64,000 bases of DNA from Clostridia bacterium (GTDB taxonomy: Bacteria; Bacillota; Clostridia; Acetivibrionales; DSM-2933), in the NCBI GenBank assembly GCA_026416815.1, contig JAOAEJ010000080.1:62001-126000 (forward strand). The letters run 5' to 3'. Shown here one piece after another: positions 9,098 to 18,551 of this stretch. The translations under genes were made by a program, and so were the position numbers. The notes beneath the pieces are model-generated. The model was not told where the DNA came from. It saw only the letters and a program-made list of their open reading frames with translations, and made no database searches. The first letter of the stretch is position 1, and the number at the start of each line of letters is the position of its first letter.

Positions 9098-9518
9098 TAG
9101 CAGTATTAATTGCTTGTCAGTATATGCTATTTGTTTCTAAACTTGTATATTGACAGGTTATTTAGGCATATTGTACTATTAGAATAGTTAGTCTTACAAG
9201 GTCAACATTCCGGCTGGTTTGAATGAGCTTAGCCTGGCTTTGTAATCCACAGGGTAATGAGACTTTTTAAATAATCCTATGGTTTGCACAGGGTTATGTC
9301 AAAAGTCTTTTTTTGATTTATTTTCTTTTAAAGATAAGCTGTGCTTATAGCACTGACTCCGGTAGTAGATAATGTGCAGCAAGGACAAATATTTAGTAGA
9401 TAGAGGGGGCGTTGATAACTAAGGTGCTTGCAAAAAAGTATAATTAGTTCGGTTATAAAAACATATTTTAAGTGTATAGTATCATTAATTAAAGTAGAGG
9501 AAGAGGTTGATGTAAATA
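9098..9518. other. 420-base intergenic region upstream of the antiporter gene
   Basis: It holds a terminator-like hairpin (9260-9314). Before it lies a stretch of about 60 bases with short complementary segments (GGCTGG ... CCTGGC); after it come 200 bases without a clear motif. This may simply be the end of the small upstream gene, or a leader controlling the antiporter. No known riboswitch consensus was recognised. Confidence 0.4.
9260..9314 (+). terminator. Terminator-like hairpin with T7 run
   Basis: Outer stem AGACTTTT/AAAAGTCT and inner stem ATAATCC/GGGTTAT, followed directly by seven T. Confidence 0.7.
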
Positions 9519-10526
9519 ATGGGAATGGATATAGTGCTCATGATTTTGAGCCTCGGGATAATTCTTCTTGCCTGTGAGTTGTTTACTAATGGTATAGAAT
9601 GGCTGGGTAAAAAGCTTAAACTTGGTGATGGGGTGGTAGGAAGTATTTTTTCTGCCATAGGGACTTGTCTTCCTGAGACAATGATACCGATAATTGCAAT
9701 ACTTTTCTCAAAGGGAGGAGCAAACTCCACTGACATAGGTATTGGTGCAATAGTAGGAGCACCCTTCATGCTGAGTACACTTGCGTTTTTCATAACAGGG
9801 ATTAGTGTGCTTGCTTTTTGGAATAAGAGAAAAACCGGAATGACAATGAATGTAAACAATAAAATATTAAGTCGTGATATAGGGTTCTTCATCGTGGTAT
9901 ATAGTTTAGGAATTGCAGCTGCGTTTATCAATATAACTATGGTTAAATATGCAATTGCAGCCTTCCTTATTGCATATTACATATATTATATAATACTGAC
10001 TGTAAAAAACGATCATGTCAGCCATGGTGAACTGGATAGTCTTTATATTGTGAAGCTGATCAATGCAAAACCTAATATGGGCTTTATAGTGCTTCAAATT
10101 GCAATTGCACTTAGCGGTATAATTTTTGGAGCTCATCTATTTGTGGACCATATTGAAAAGATTTCGGATATACTGGGCATTTCAGCCCTTGCATTGTCAC
10201 TGGTTATTACTCCAATAGCGACTGAGCTTCCCGAGAAATTTAACAGTATCATATGGATAAGCAAGAGAAAGGATACCCTTGCACTGGGAAACATTACCGG
10301 AGCTATGGTTTTCCAGAGCTGCATTCCCGTTTCAATAGGTATATTGGCTACTTCGTGGGAACTTGACACAAAAGCTGTCTTAAGTGCTGTCCTTGCAATA
10401 TTATCGGCAACAGTAACGTTTTTGTGGATAAAGGTTAAAGGTAAACTTAATCCTATTCCTTTAATGTGTGGCGGTGTTTTTTACGCAATCTTCTTGACAT
10501 TCCTGATAATGCAAGGATTCAAATAG
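9519..10526 (+). CDS. Sodium/calcium exchanger family membrane protein (CaCA, YrbG-like)
   Basis: Cation antiporter of 335 residues with about ten hydrophobic segments in two inverted halves, the hallmark of the CaCA superfamily. The two alpha-repeat ion-binding motifs are visible: GTCLPETMIPI near residue 50 and TPIATELPEKFNSI near residue 240, each with the conserved acidic residue. The start has GAGGAAGAGG upstream. It is monocistronic and ends in a strong bidirectional terminator. Transported ions (Ca2+ or another divalent against Na+ or H+) cannot be fixed from sequence. Confidence 0.9.
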   Translation: MGMDIVLMILSLGIILLACELFTNGIEWLGKKLKLGDGVVGSIFSAIGTCLPETMIPIIAILFSKGGANSTDIGIGAIVGAPFMLSTLAFFITGISVLAFWNKRKTGMTMNVNNKILSRDIGFFIVVYSLGIAAAFINITMVKYAIAAFLIAYYIYYIILTVKNDHVSHGELDSLYIVKLINAKPNMGFIVLQIAIALSGIIFGAHLFVDHIEKISDILGISALALSLVITPIATELPEKFNSIIWISKRKDTLALGNITGAMVFQSCIPVSIGILATSWELDTKAVLSAVLAILSATVTFLWIKVKGKLNPIPLMCGGVFYAIFLTFLIMQGFK

Positions 10527-10538
10527 TACTTAAATATA

Positions 10539-10590
10539 AAACGAAGGGGGCAATAATTCAAATTAAAGAATTATTGCCCCCTTCGTTATA
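10539..10590. terminator. Bidirectional terminator
   Basis: Perfect 19-bp stem (ACGAAGGGGGCAATAATTC and its complement) with an 8-base loop, between two convergent genes. Confidence 0.9.
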
Positions 10591-10626
10591 AGCACTGACT
10601 AAACTATCTGTAATACTGCAGTAGTA

Positions 10627-11022
10627 TTAAAATATGTTTTTTAAGCCGAAAGATTCCTTCTCGGGAATATGGCCTATATATTTTTTTAGGGTAGCGGCTT
10701 CAGCAAGAGCTAAGTTCATATCCTTAACCTCTATATATTTTGACATCCGAGACAGTGCTATATCTATGTTATCAATTTCTATATGGTCGAGAAGCATTGC
10801 CCACGTCTGCTCAGTTCGTGACCAGTTTGATTCTATTTCCGATAACTTCTTATTGGCATTTTCCCAGTTATTTGCTTTGATATCTGTCTCTATTTGGCTA
10901 ATTTGATCTTCAATATTTTTTGAGGAATTTGCCAGGGCACTTGTTGTATAAATAGAAGCACCTACAATTAACGCCAGTAGTATTACAAGTGAAGAAATAA
11001 CCCTAAATGAATGTGATTTCAT
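10627..11022 (-). CDS. DUF4363-family protein
   Basis: A 131-residue protein with one N-terminal membrane segment (about 9-31) and a helical extracytoplasmic part containing IEDQISQIETDIKANNWENA. This is the typical shape of DUF4363 proteins that sit next to DUF421 genes. The start codon overlaps the end of the DUF421 gene by 4 bases (ATGA), so the two are co-translated. Function is unknown; the pairing suggests that the two proteins act together at the membrane. Confidence 0.8.
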   Translation of the reverse strand: MKSHSFRVISSLVILLALIVGASIYTTSALANSSKNIEDQISQIETDIKANNWENANKKLSEIESNWSRTEQTWAMLLDHIEIDNIDIALSRMSKYIEVKDMNLALAEAATLKKYIGHIPEKESFGLKNIF

Positions 11023-11708
11023 GATTTTCCCTTCCCTTCAGATTTTAGCTGATAGTAGAGATTGCCATCGGAGTCCAGGCTGGCAAAAAATACATCTTTG
11101 AGGTTACTTACATTGAATTTACTTAGTTCCTGTCTGAGCCAGTTTTCGTCAAGTTTTACTTTTTCTAAGTTTTTATAGTTAATATCACCGTCAACAATAA
11201 AATCTAAAGGCAAGCCCTCATAATTAGTTGATATGTGAAGGTCTTGAGGATTAATCGGACGTTTTTGGGATTTAGGTATAATGCTTAATTGACCGTTGGT
11301 TTCAAGGATGGCAAACTCAACATCCGCAATATTAGCCATATCCTTACTTCTTAATTGCTCCAATAAATCATTTAAGGTATACATCTCTTTCCTCAAAACC
11401 GGTTCATTAATCTTTCCATTTTCAATAAGAATACTTGGCTTGCCGCAAATAACAGCACGGGCCTTGGTGCTTTTTAAAGCTATAAGAGATATTGATATCT
11501 GAGCAATGAGCAGGGTCAGTATAGGTATAATGCCACTAACCAAAGGTATTCCTGTATTTTGCATGGGTATGGCTGCAAGTTCGGAAATCATGATAGCGAC
11601 AGCTAGTTCAAAGGGCTGAAGTTGCCCGATTTGCCTTTTACCCATTATCCGCATTACTACGATTACCAGAGCATATAGTATAAGTGTCCTTAAAAAAACT
11701 ACTAACAC
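11019..11708 (-). CDS. DUF421 membrane protein (YetF/YcaP-like)
   Basis: A 229-residue protein with three N-terminal membrane segments, the conserved MGKRQIGQLQPFELAV stretch that marks DUF421, and a cytoplasmic C-terminal alpha/beta domain. I start it at a GTG (11706-11708), 8 bases after AAGGAAGG; an ATG 12 codons earlier at 11744 is open but lacks a ribosome site. It is the first gene of a two-gene operon with DUF4363. The biological role is unsettled; relatives are often linked to sporulation or the cell envelope. Confidence 0.85.
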   Translation of the reverse strand: MLVVFLRTLILYALVIVVMRIMGKRQIGQLQPFELAVAIMISELAAIPMQNTGIPLVSGIIPILTLLIAQISISLIALKSTKARAVICGKPSILIENGKINEPVLRKEMYTLNDLLEQLRSKDMANIADVEFAILETNGQLSIIPKSQKRPINPQDLHISTNYEGLPLDFIVDGDINYKNLEKVKLDENWLRQELSKFNVSNLKDVFFASLDSDGNLYYQLKSEGKGKS

Positions 11709-12205
11709 AGCATCATCCTTCCTTATATTTGTCAAAACACACATAGCATAGCTGTTTAAAACCGGGGTGTATGTTAGTTTAAGTTAAAGCTTTGTATTAG
11801 AAAATGTAGTTATTGCAATAGATTATAATTTAACAGATATATTTTTTCTTTCCGGGTATCTTATTATTCATAAAATAAGTTAGTATTCTAAAGTAATACT
11901 TAGACATTTTTTATATGATTTAGAATGAAGTAAAAGTAAATTTTACGTTAATTATGAAAAATAAATTCGGAAAGCTGCGTTAATTGATGTAATATGAAGA
12001 TTTTATGTGTGCAATATTAGTAGCATATAATAAATGCTTCTAGTATATATAATATTGATTAAAACAGGGTAAAATCACACTATACATTAGTAATATAAGT
12101 GATATAATGAGTAATATTATACTATTTTTTGAAGTTAGCGGGCATTTACCGAAATGCTCGTTATTTTTGCCTATTACCTTTATATAGTATTCAGGAGGTC
12201 TAATT
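11709..12205. other. Divergent intergenic region before the TrkA genes
   Basis: Very AT-rich. Candidate TATAAT boxes occur near 12100. I looked for the c-di-AMP (ydaO) riboswitch common upstream of potassium genes and did not find its conserved segments. The only structured item is the hairpin at 12138-12167. Confidence 0.45.
12138..12167 (+). terminator. Terminator-like hairpin just upstream of the TrkA genes
   Basis: Stem CGGGCATTT/AAATGCTCG with a 4-base loop and a T-rich tail, ending about 40 bases before the start codon. It may attenuate the operon or end an unseen leader transcript. Confidence 0.5.
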
Positions 12206-12820
12206 ATGCACGTAATAGTCATAGGCTGCGGAAAAGTTGGCGCAAAATTTGCACAAGTTTTGTCTGAGGAAGGGCATGATATAGTAATTGTAGATAATGA
12301 TAACAATGCATTTAAAGCTCTAGGACCGAATTTTAACGGGATTACGGTTACTGGGGTTCCCATAGATCAGGATGTATTAAAGCAAGCTGGAATTCAGACA
12401 GCAGATGCTATAGCCGCTGTTACTCCCGATGATAACGTAAACATTATGGTATGCCAGGTGGCTAAGGAAATTTTCAAGGTGCCCCGAGTTATTGCAAGGA
12501 TATATAACCCTGCACGGGAGCATGTATTCCATGAGTTTGGCTTGGATACCATTTGCCCGACCAATATAACGGTTGATGTTATCAGATCTATAGTTTTGGG
12601 CGATGAGGGGGTTTCCAAGCATACTATAGGTAATACTGCTGTAGCTTTTAGACATGAAAAGGTATTAAAGACTTATGAAGGTAAAAAATTGGATTCAATA
12701 AAAATAACTGACGGTTCTATGGTATTCGGCGTTATCCAGAACGGCAGCTTTGTGTTCGCCAACTCCGGTATAAAGCTTAATAAAGATGATATTTTAGTAA
12801 TTGCAGATAAAGTAAAATAG
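12206..12820 (+). CDS. trkA: TrkA-type potassium uptake regulatory protein
   Basis: A 204-residue cytoplasmic subunit with an N-terminal Rossmann (RCK/TrkA-N) fold, glycine motif GCGKVG at residues 8-13, the acidic end of beta-2 (IVDND), and a C-terminal TrkA-C part from about residue 135. Such proteins bind NAD(H)/ATP and gate a Trk/Ktr membrane subunit. CAGGAGG precedes the ATG. A second TrkA gene follows 18 bases later; no membrane subunit gene is present in the window. Confidence 0.88.
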   Translation: MHVIVIGCGKVGAKFAQVLSEEGHDIVIVDNDNNAFKALGPNFNGITVTGVPIDQDVLKQAGIQTADAIAAVTPDDNVNIMVCQVAKEIFKVPRVIARIYNPAREHVFHEFGLDTICPTNITVDVIRSIVLGDEGVSKHTIGNTAVAFRHEKVLKTYEGKKLDSIKITDGSMVFGVIQNGSFVFANSGIKLNKDDILVIADKVK

Positions 12821-12838
12821 TTTGGAGGTTGCTGCCAT

Positions 12839-13495
12839 ATGTATATAGTGATTGTCGGAGGGGGTAAAATCGGATATTATCTTGTAAAAACCCTTTTACC
12901 CTATAAGCATAAAATAACTGTTATTGAGCCAAAGAAAGAGCTGTGTGAAAAAATAGCCAATCAATTGAATATTTCGGTAATGAATGGTGACGGAACAAAC
13001 CTTGATCATTTATCCGAAAGCCAGGTTGAGAAAGCTGATATATTTATTGCAGTAACAGGTAGGGATGAGGATAACCTCATTGCTTGTCAGCTGGCTAAAA
13101 GGAACTTTGGCGTAAAGAGGACTATTGCCAGGGTAAATAACCCTAAAAATATAACTGTATTCGAGCGCCTTGGTGTAGATATTGCAGTCAGCGGTACTTC
13201 CATTATTGCCGATTTGATTGAACAGGAAGTAGACTACTCCGGAATGAAAACACTTATGAAATTAAAGAGCGGGAAGATTGTACTCAGTGAAATTTTAATA
13301 AAAGAAAGCTCCCCTGTATGTAATAAGAGCCTCAAGGAAATTGATTTGCCAAAGGATTGTATTCTTATATCCGTTATCCGTGAGGAGGAGGTTATAATCC
13401 CAAATGGTTATACTATTCTTCACAATGGGGATTATATTATAGCAGTATCGTCTCTGGAAGACCAGCAGGAGCTGAAAGAATTTTTTATAGGGTAA
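12839..13495 (+). CDS. trkA: Second TrkA-type potassium uptake regulatory protein
   Basis: A 218-residue paralogue of the preceding protein: NAD-binding motif GGGKIG (7-12), IEPKKE at the end of beta-2, then a TrkA-C domain (about 140-218, CNKSLKEIDLPKDC onward). TTGGAGG lies upstream of the ATG. The tandem pair suggests a hetero-octameric gating ring or two half-subunits serving one channel encoded elsewhere. Confidence 0.88.
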   Translation: MYIVIVGGGKIGYYLVKTLLPYKHKITVIEPKKELCEKIANQLNISVMNGDGTNLDHLSESQVEKADIFIAVTGRDEDNLIACQLAKRNFGVKRTIARVNNPKNITVFERLGVDIAVSGTSIIADLIEQEVDYSGMKTLMKLKSGKIVLSEILIKESSPVCNKSLKEIDLPKDCILISVIREEEVIIPNGYTILHNGDYIIAVSSLEDQQELKEFFIG

Positions 13496-13559
13496 AAAGT
13501 GCTGTGCAGGTTTAGAAATTTATTGCATAATCTTGATTCTTTGTGTTAAAATATTGGAA

Positions 13560-13861
13560 ATATGAAGATTGATATAACTAGAGTTGAGTTAAAGGCTATG
13601 AGGAATATATTAAGCCGTCATGGGTAACAATCAGAGAGCAGTCTGGAGGGTGAAAAGACTGAAGTACATGATAGGTGAATTACAGTTCGGAGCTGTGTGC
13701 TGATAATATAAAAGCACTACCGGGAGAGACCGTTATATCTCAGGATGGTTTGTATTTGAAAAGCCGTTGCTTATTATAATAGCAGCATAAATTTAAAACG
13801 GCGTTTTTAAAAACAGCTATCCGATGAGGCACTTTGTAGTGTGAAGTAAGGTGGTACCACG
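13560..13861 (+). promoter_or_regulatory. T-box leader (tyrosine-specific) of tyrS
   Basis: The leader has the diagnostic T-box TAAGGTGGTACCACG at 13847-13861, the Stem I distal signature (CAGAGAG ... GGGTGAAA, about 13634-13657), and a specifier region just after it with a TAC (Tyr) triplet in GAAGTACATG. Uncharged tRNA-Tyr is expected to pair with the specifier and T-box and prevent termination at the hairpin that follows. The exact specifier triplet is inferred from position. Confidence 0.92.
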
Positions 13862-13904
13862 AAGCTTTTTCGTCCTTATATATAGGGATGGAAAAGCTTT
13901 TTTA
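13862..13904 (+). terminator. T-box regulated terminator
   Basis: Stem formed by AAGCTTTTTCGTCC and GGATGGAAAAGCTT, followed by a T run; it directly follows the T-box sequence. Confidence 0.9.
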
Positions 13905-14040
13905 TTGTCTAAGAAAGTGCATTTCTTAGACAATAAAAAATATTAAATTTAAGCGCGTTCCATAATTCCTCGCTATGCTCGCAAAGGAACATGCGCAAAC
14001 AAAAGTGGCAAAGCCATCTTTATTCTTGTCTAAAGATAGA
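13898..14040. repeat. Palindromic stretch between the T-box and tyrS
   Basis: A near-perfect 19-bp inverted repeat (TATTGTCTAAGAAA and complement, loop GTGCA) is followed by a second hairpin (GCGCGTTCC ... GGAACATGCGC) and a final TTGTCTAA motif. It has the look of a small inserted non-autonomous element, but only one copy is seen here. Confidence 0.45.
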
Positions 14041-14096
14041 TTATAAATTAGAACTGTAAAATTAGGTGGAAAAATAAATAAGGAGTGAATATCACA

Positions 14097-15326
14097 ATGT
14101 CAAATGTTTTTGATGTACTTAAGGAAAGAGGTTTCATACAGCAAATAACTCATGAGGAACCTTTAAAAGAAATGCTGGAGAAGGAAAAGGTTACTTTTTA
14201 TATAGGGTTTGATCCCACCGCCGACAGCTTGCATGTAGGGCATTTCTTGCAGTTGGTGGTCATGGCGCATATGCAGAAGGCAGCTCACAGGCCTATTGTA
14301 CTAATAGGCGGGGGTACAACTATGGTTGGTGACCCTACAGGAAAGACAGATATGAGAAAAATGCTTACCCGTGAGGAGATAGCAGCTAATGCAGAACGCT
14401 TTAAGCAGCAGATTTCCAAATTTATTGATTTCAGTGAAGGTAAGGCTATAATGGTGGATAACGCCGATTGGCTCCTTGATCTTAACTATGTAGAATTTTT
14501 AAGAGAAGTAGGCATACATTTCTCGGTCAATAGAATGCTGACTGCTGAATGTTTTAAGAGCAGGCTTGAAGGCAAGGGGCTTTCATTTATTGAATTTAAC
14601 TACATGCTCATGCAAAGCTACGACTTCCTTGAGCTATATAGGAAGTACAATTGTAACATCGAGATGGGTGGAGACGATCAGTGGTCAAATATCTTAGGTG
14701 GAGTAGACTTAATCAGAAGGGTTGAGGGAAAAGAAGCGTTTGGAATGACCTTTACCCTCCTTACTACAAGTGAAGGTAAAAAAATGGGTAAGACCGAGAA
14801 GGGTGCAATATGGCTTGATCCAGCTAAGACGTCACCTTATGAGTTTTACCAGTACTGGAGAAATGTCAGCGATGCTGACGTAGCGAAGTGTCTTGCTCTT
14901 CTTACCTTCCTGCCGATGGAAGAGGTAAGAAGCCTAGGGGCTTTAAAGGATGCTGAAATTAACAAAGCTAAAGAGGTTCTGGCTTTTGAAGTAACCAAGC
15001 TTGTGCACGGAGAAGATGAAGCTACCAAAGCTCAGAGTGCTGCAAAAGCATTGTTCGGCGGTAAGGGTGATTTGGAGAATGTACCAAGCATAGATATCTC
15101 TGCCGATGAGCTTGTACAGGGAATAAAGCTGTTGGATTTAATAGTGAGAGCAGGACTCACACCTTCAAAGAGTGAAGCTCGCAGGGCTGTACAGCAGGGT
15201 GGGGTATATGTAAATGAACAGAAAGAGTCGGACCTTGAAAAGGTTATCGGCCAGGCTGATGTGGTTGAAGGACAAATTATGCTGCAAAGAGGTAAGAAAA
15301 GTTTTTGCAGGGTGAATGTAGTATAA
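14097..15326 (+). CDS. tyrS: Tyrosyl-tRNA synthetase
   Basis: Class I synthetase of 409 residues that charges tRNA-Tyr. The HIGH-type motif is HVGHF, the tyrosine-binding signature is present ([15 protein letters not shown]), the KMSKS counterpart is KKMGKTEKG, and a C-terminal S4 RNA-binding domain carries [14 protein letters not shown] chose the ATG at 14097, 11 bases after AAGGAG; the GTG at 14085 overlaps that ribosome site. Expression is controlled by the T-box leader upstream. Confidence 0.97.
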   Translation: MSNVFDVLKERGFIQQITHEEPLKEMLEKEKVTFYIGFDPTADSLHVGHFLQLVVMAHMQKAAHRPIVLIGGGTTMVGDPTGKTDMRKMLTREEIAANAERFKQQISKFIDFSEGKAIMVDNADWLLDLNYVEFLREVGIHFSVNRMLTAECFKSRLEGKGLSFIEFNYMLMQSYDFLELYRKYNCNIEMGGDDQWSNILGGVDLIRRVEGKEAFGMTFTLLTTSEGKKMGKTEKGAIWLDPAKTSPYEFYQYWRNVSDADVAKCLALLTFLPMEEVRSLGALKDAEINKAKEVLAFEVTKLVHGEDEATKAQSAAKALFGGKGDLENVPSIDISADELVQGIKLLDLIVRAGLTPSKSEARRAVQQGGVYVNEQKESDLEKVIGQADVVEGQIMLQRGKKSFCRVNVV

Positions 15327-15339
15327 TAGAAAATTTAGT

Positions 15340-15383
15340 AAAAAAATAGATGGACAGTCTCTATACTCTCCATCTATTTTTTA
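15340..15383. terminator. Bidirectional terminator
   Basis: AAAAAATAGATGGA paired with TCCATCTATTTTTT, between convergent genes. Confidence 0.85.
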
Positions 15384-15393
15384 TATCAATATA

Positions 15394-16593
15394 TTAATGT
15401 CTACGGCTTCTTAGCATAAGGTTCCTTGCTCTGAAGGTGCGGCGCATTTTTTTAGGCGCCTCGGGTATGTCAACGTTGTTTCTCTTTTCAATGCTTAATA
15501 TAAAATCTACAATTTTTTTCGCTACGTCAGGGTCCCTTAATTCTCTTTGGGTTTTCTTTATATGGTTTAATTTTTTTGCATTATCTTCAAGTAAAACACT
15601 TAAAGTATCTTTTAGTCTTGATAGCTCTTTGCAAACAACGCCCAGAGAATTTTTTTCAATAAACTCGGGATTACCTTCCTCCTGTCCAGGCAAGGCTCCT
15701 GTAACCAATAGGGGAGTATTGGACAATACAGCTTCCATCATTACATTAGGGCTTCCTCTGGTGATAGCTATGTCCGATTTACGCATAAAATCCTGTATAT
15801 TTTCCGTGAAGCCGTGTACCTCGACTCTGCCTGGATATTTTGCCAGCAGAGTGCGCTCAAGTCTTCTTTTTAAAGTGGCATTACGTCCTGCTATGATTGT
15901 TACTTTGCAATTAAAGTTTTTTAGCAGAATTTTAGCAACTCTGCTCATATTGCCTGAACCTTCTCCACCACTCATTATTAAGCATTCCAGAGGGCGTTCC
16001 AGGGTGTAGCTATTATCTTTTTCATTTTTTCCAATGTGGTCGTGGAACTTTGACCTTACAGGGAACCCAATAACTTTCAATTTTGACTCGGATACTCCAT
16101 ATTCCATGCACTTGTGTTTTGATTCAACTGTAGGACAGATTATATAATCAGCCCTTGGGTCGGACCATAGGGGGGTTATACTGACCAGGTCAGCAATAAA
16201 TGTAACAAAGGGTATATTTATATTATATTTGTTTAATATGTTTATAACCGAGCCATTAAAATTTGGATGCACAGAAAGTATAAGATCAGGTTTTACACTT
16301 CTCAATATTTTAAGAAAGCTATCATGTATAGACATTTCTGTAATTTCGCATAGCAGAGACGGTTTTCTTAGTGATATATCCCATACAAGCTTCCATAAAT
16401 CTTTTGCGTTTCTTGTAACTGAGCCATATAGCTTTCCTATTCTGACCCCTAAGTTTCCTGCAAGGTCAAAACCGTCTACTACATGGACGCTAACATCGGG
16501 ATGTTTGGCAAATTGCTCTTTTAAAGCGGTAGTAATGCTTTTGTGACCATGTCCCGTGTAGTCGGAAGATATTATAAGTATATTTTTTACCAT
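15394..16593 (-). CDS. Diacylglycerol glucosyltransferase-like (MGDG synthase family, GT28)
   Basis: A 399-residue membrane-associated glycosyltransferase. It has the N-terminal MGDG-synthase domain (SSDYTGHGHKSIT near the start, where this family binds lipid acceptor) and a C-terminal GT-B half with MSGGEGSGN and ITRGSPNVMMEA, the usual UDP-sugar binding signatures. The most likely reaction is transfer of glucose or galactose to diacylglycerol to form glycolipids. The C-terminus is very basic (RRTFRARN), fitting contact with anionic membranes. AGGAGGG precedes the ATG. It is monocistronic. Confidence 0.85.
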   Translation of the reverse strand: MVKNILIISSDYTGHGHKSITTALKEQFAKHPDVSVHVVDGFDLAGNLGVRIGKLYGSVTRNAKDLWKLVWDISLRKPSLLCEITEMSIHDSFLKILRSVKPDLILSVHPNFNGSVINILNKYNINIPFVTFIADLVSITPLWSDPRADYIICPTVESKHKCMEYGVSESKLKVIGFPVRSKFHDHIGKNEKDNSYTLERPLECLIMSGGEGSGNMSRVAKILLKNFNCKVTIIAGRNATLKRRLERTLLAKYPGRVEVHGFTENIQDFMRKSDIAITRGSPNVMMEAVLSNTPLLVTGALPGQEEGNPEFIEKNSLGVVCKELSRLKDTLSVLLEDNAKKLNHIKKTQRELRDPDVAKKIVDFILSIEKRNNVDIPEAPKKMRRTFRARNLMLRSRRH

Positions 16594-16961
16594 ATGCCCT
16601 CCTGTTGTAGATATCCAATCTTTTGCGAAGTAAACCGATTGTACTAGTGCCTTTTATGGTAATAGATTGCCTTTTTTACATACTAGTAGTGCACTATCTA
16701 TACAAAATCATCAAATACAATAATATCGGTTTAGTCAAGTCGAGTACTTGTATTTTAATCCGGCACATACATTATCAAGTTAGAGTACAATATCCAAGGT
16801 ATATTTCGCACACCTTTATAATTATATTACTTAATGCTAATAAGTTAAAGTGTTATATAGTTTATTATATAGATTTTATCAAATAAAATGCAACTATTGC
16901 GTTGTTTTAGGCCAATTGTTGATATTAGTTCGATCCACGATAGTGTTAAAAGTATAAAGTA
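16594..16961. other. Gene-free region
   Basis: About 370 bases, AT-rich. An open frame on the plus strand lacks a ribosome site and has an I/Y-rich composition unlike the neighbours, so I do not call it. No clear hairpins. Confidence 0.5.
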
Positions 16962-18551
16962 TTATGAATATTTTATTTCCCCGTCAATGGAGTAAATTGA
17001 TGTAGCTAAAGTTACTGAGGTTATTTCAATACGCCTTTTATTTATTATAAGCAGGCAATTGGGGAATATTTTTTTATTGATACAAATTTCTCCTTCGCCC
17101 CGAGTTTTAAGATAATCGGAAATAATTCGTCTTTTAAGCTCAAGCTCTCTGGCAGAATCCTTTATAGAAGAAATTTTTTGGAAGCTGTTATTATATTCTT
17201 TTTGTTGTGCAGGGCTAAGTTGTTCTAGCTCTTCAAGACGGCTGAGGATAGTTTTTGCCTTTTGCTGTTCGTTTTTAAGTTCGGACATACTTTGGATTAT
17301 ATGAGATAGCTCTTTATTAAGAGCTTCCCTGTCAAAGCCTATAATTTCAACAACTGTTCTCTTTTCCATTTCCGAGCCTAGTGTAGGGGTCACTACTCTT
17401 ATTTGAGCCTTTACGTTTCCTCCGACAATAAGACCGCTGGGAGAATCAATTATTACTTCTTTAGCTTGAATGTTGCTGTTGATGCAGTAAGAACCTATAT
17501 GTATAGATTCGCCGCAGTTTATTGTAGAGTTATCAACAAATTTGGTATAAATATTTTTTGCTGCTTTTATTTCTACTTTTCCTTTTGAAGCAACTCCGCC
17601 CTTTATGTAGATACTTCCGTTTGTGCTAACTATACCTTTTACGTTTCCCAGGCCCAGTTCACCGTTGATTTCAATATCATTGGTTGCAATAACCTGGAAG
17701 CCGTCAGCTACAGTTCCTCTTATGGTAAGATACCCGTCAAATTTAATATTACCGGTTTTAAAGTCTACATCACCTTCAATTTCCAGGTGGTTGGAGACTG
17801 TTATTTTTCCGCTGACATAGCTTACAGCTCCATTTATTCTGGAATAGAGAATAGTTTTATTACCTTGGGTTTGTTCCATAACTGTATTTTTGTCGTAAAC
17901 AAGAGGGATACTTTTACCATCAGTAGCCTTTAGGACCTCTCCTTTTACCGACTTTCCTGCAATTCCTTGTGTGGGTTCTGTTTTTTCACCGAGCCAGTCA
18001 CCATCCTTAACTCGATTAATTAATTTTAATTCATAGAAGTTGACTTTTCCATTCTGATTGACTTCAGGCTTAGGTTCTTCTAATTGATACATTTTTATTA
18101 TAGAATCCTTGCCGTTTTGGGGAGGAATCCCTTCAGCGATAATATAATGTATACCGTGGGCTATTTCGCCGGAAAAGAAGTCTTTCTTTATGCCGAATAC
18201 TATACCTTTTTCTTTTAGTTTTTCAAGGGTCTCTTTCATGAGTTTGTTTCTGTTTTTTGGGTCAAGTTCGTCTTTAGTCAGATTATATAAGACTGTCGCT
18301 TTTAAGTTATGCTCAAGGGTCTCTATAATTAATCTATCTTTAAGACTTCCGATTTTCTTAGGTGGCATGGGAGCATTGGTTATTGCGGATTTGAGTATAG
18401 TAAAGCTGGTTATTTCAATTTGAGGATGCACAGAGAGTATATGGTTTAGTTGGTCAAAAGGAAAGCCTTTTTTAAAGGTCTCTATATATACACCATCGTC
18501 CATGGAAATGAATTTTAGGTACTCATTAATGAAAATTATATTATCGGCCAT
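16962..18551 (-). CDS. FapA/DUF342 family protein
   Basis: A 529-residue soluble protein. It has the DUF342 architecture: an N-terminal helical part, a central right-handed beta-helix-like region rich in short strands (about 255-400; GDVDFKTGNIKFDGYLTIRG, VIATNDIEINGELG, KGGVASKGKVEI), then an antiparallel coiled coil (about 405-475) and a short C-terminal beta piece. Known relatives affect flagellar assembly or cell polarity, but no flagellar genes are nearby. AGGAGTGG lies 9 bases before the ATG. Confidence 0.85.
   Translation of the reverse strand: MADNIIFINEYLKFISMDDGVYIETFKKGFPFDQLNHILSVHPQIEITSFTILKSAITNAPMPPKKIGSLKDRLIIETLEHNLKATVLYNLTKDELDPKNRNKLMKETLEKLKEKGIVFGIKKDFFSGEIAHGIHYIIAEGIPPQNGKDSIIKMYQLEEPKPEVNQNGKVNFYELKLINRVKDGDWLGEKTEPTQGIAGKSVKGEVLKATDGKSIPLVYDKNTVMEQTQGNKTILYSRINGAVSYVSGKITVSNHLEIEGDVDFKTGNIKFDGYLTIRGTVADGFQVIATNDIEINGELGLGNVKGIVSTNGSIYIKGGVASKGKVEIKAAKNIYTKFVDNSTINCGESIHIGSYCINSNIQAKEVIIDSPSGLIVGGNVKAQIRVVTPTLGSEMEKRTVVEIIGFDREALNKELSHIIQSMSELKNEQQKAKTILSRLEELEQLSPAQQKEYNNSFQKISSIKDSARELELKRRIISDYLKTRGEGEICINKKIFPNCLLIINKRRIEITSVTLATSIYSIDGEIKYS

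Noticed and set aside
11745-12205. Possible c-di-AMP riboswitch before the TrkA genes
   Set aside because: The conserved ydaO-type segments are absent; only a single hairpin is seen.
16639-16700. CTAGTGCCTTTT near 16640 as a further P2 copy
   Set aside because: Only about 10 bases match the P2 end; the internal hairpins and GAATTC are missing.
16623-16886. 87-codon open frame on the plus strand
   Set aside because: Begins at a TTG without a ribosome site; I/Y-rich product in an AT-rich spacer; no domain.
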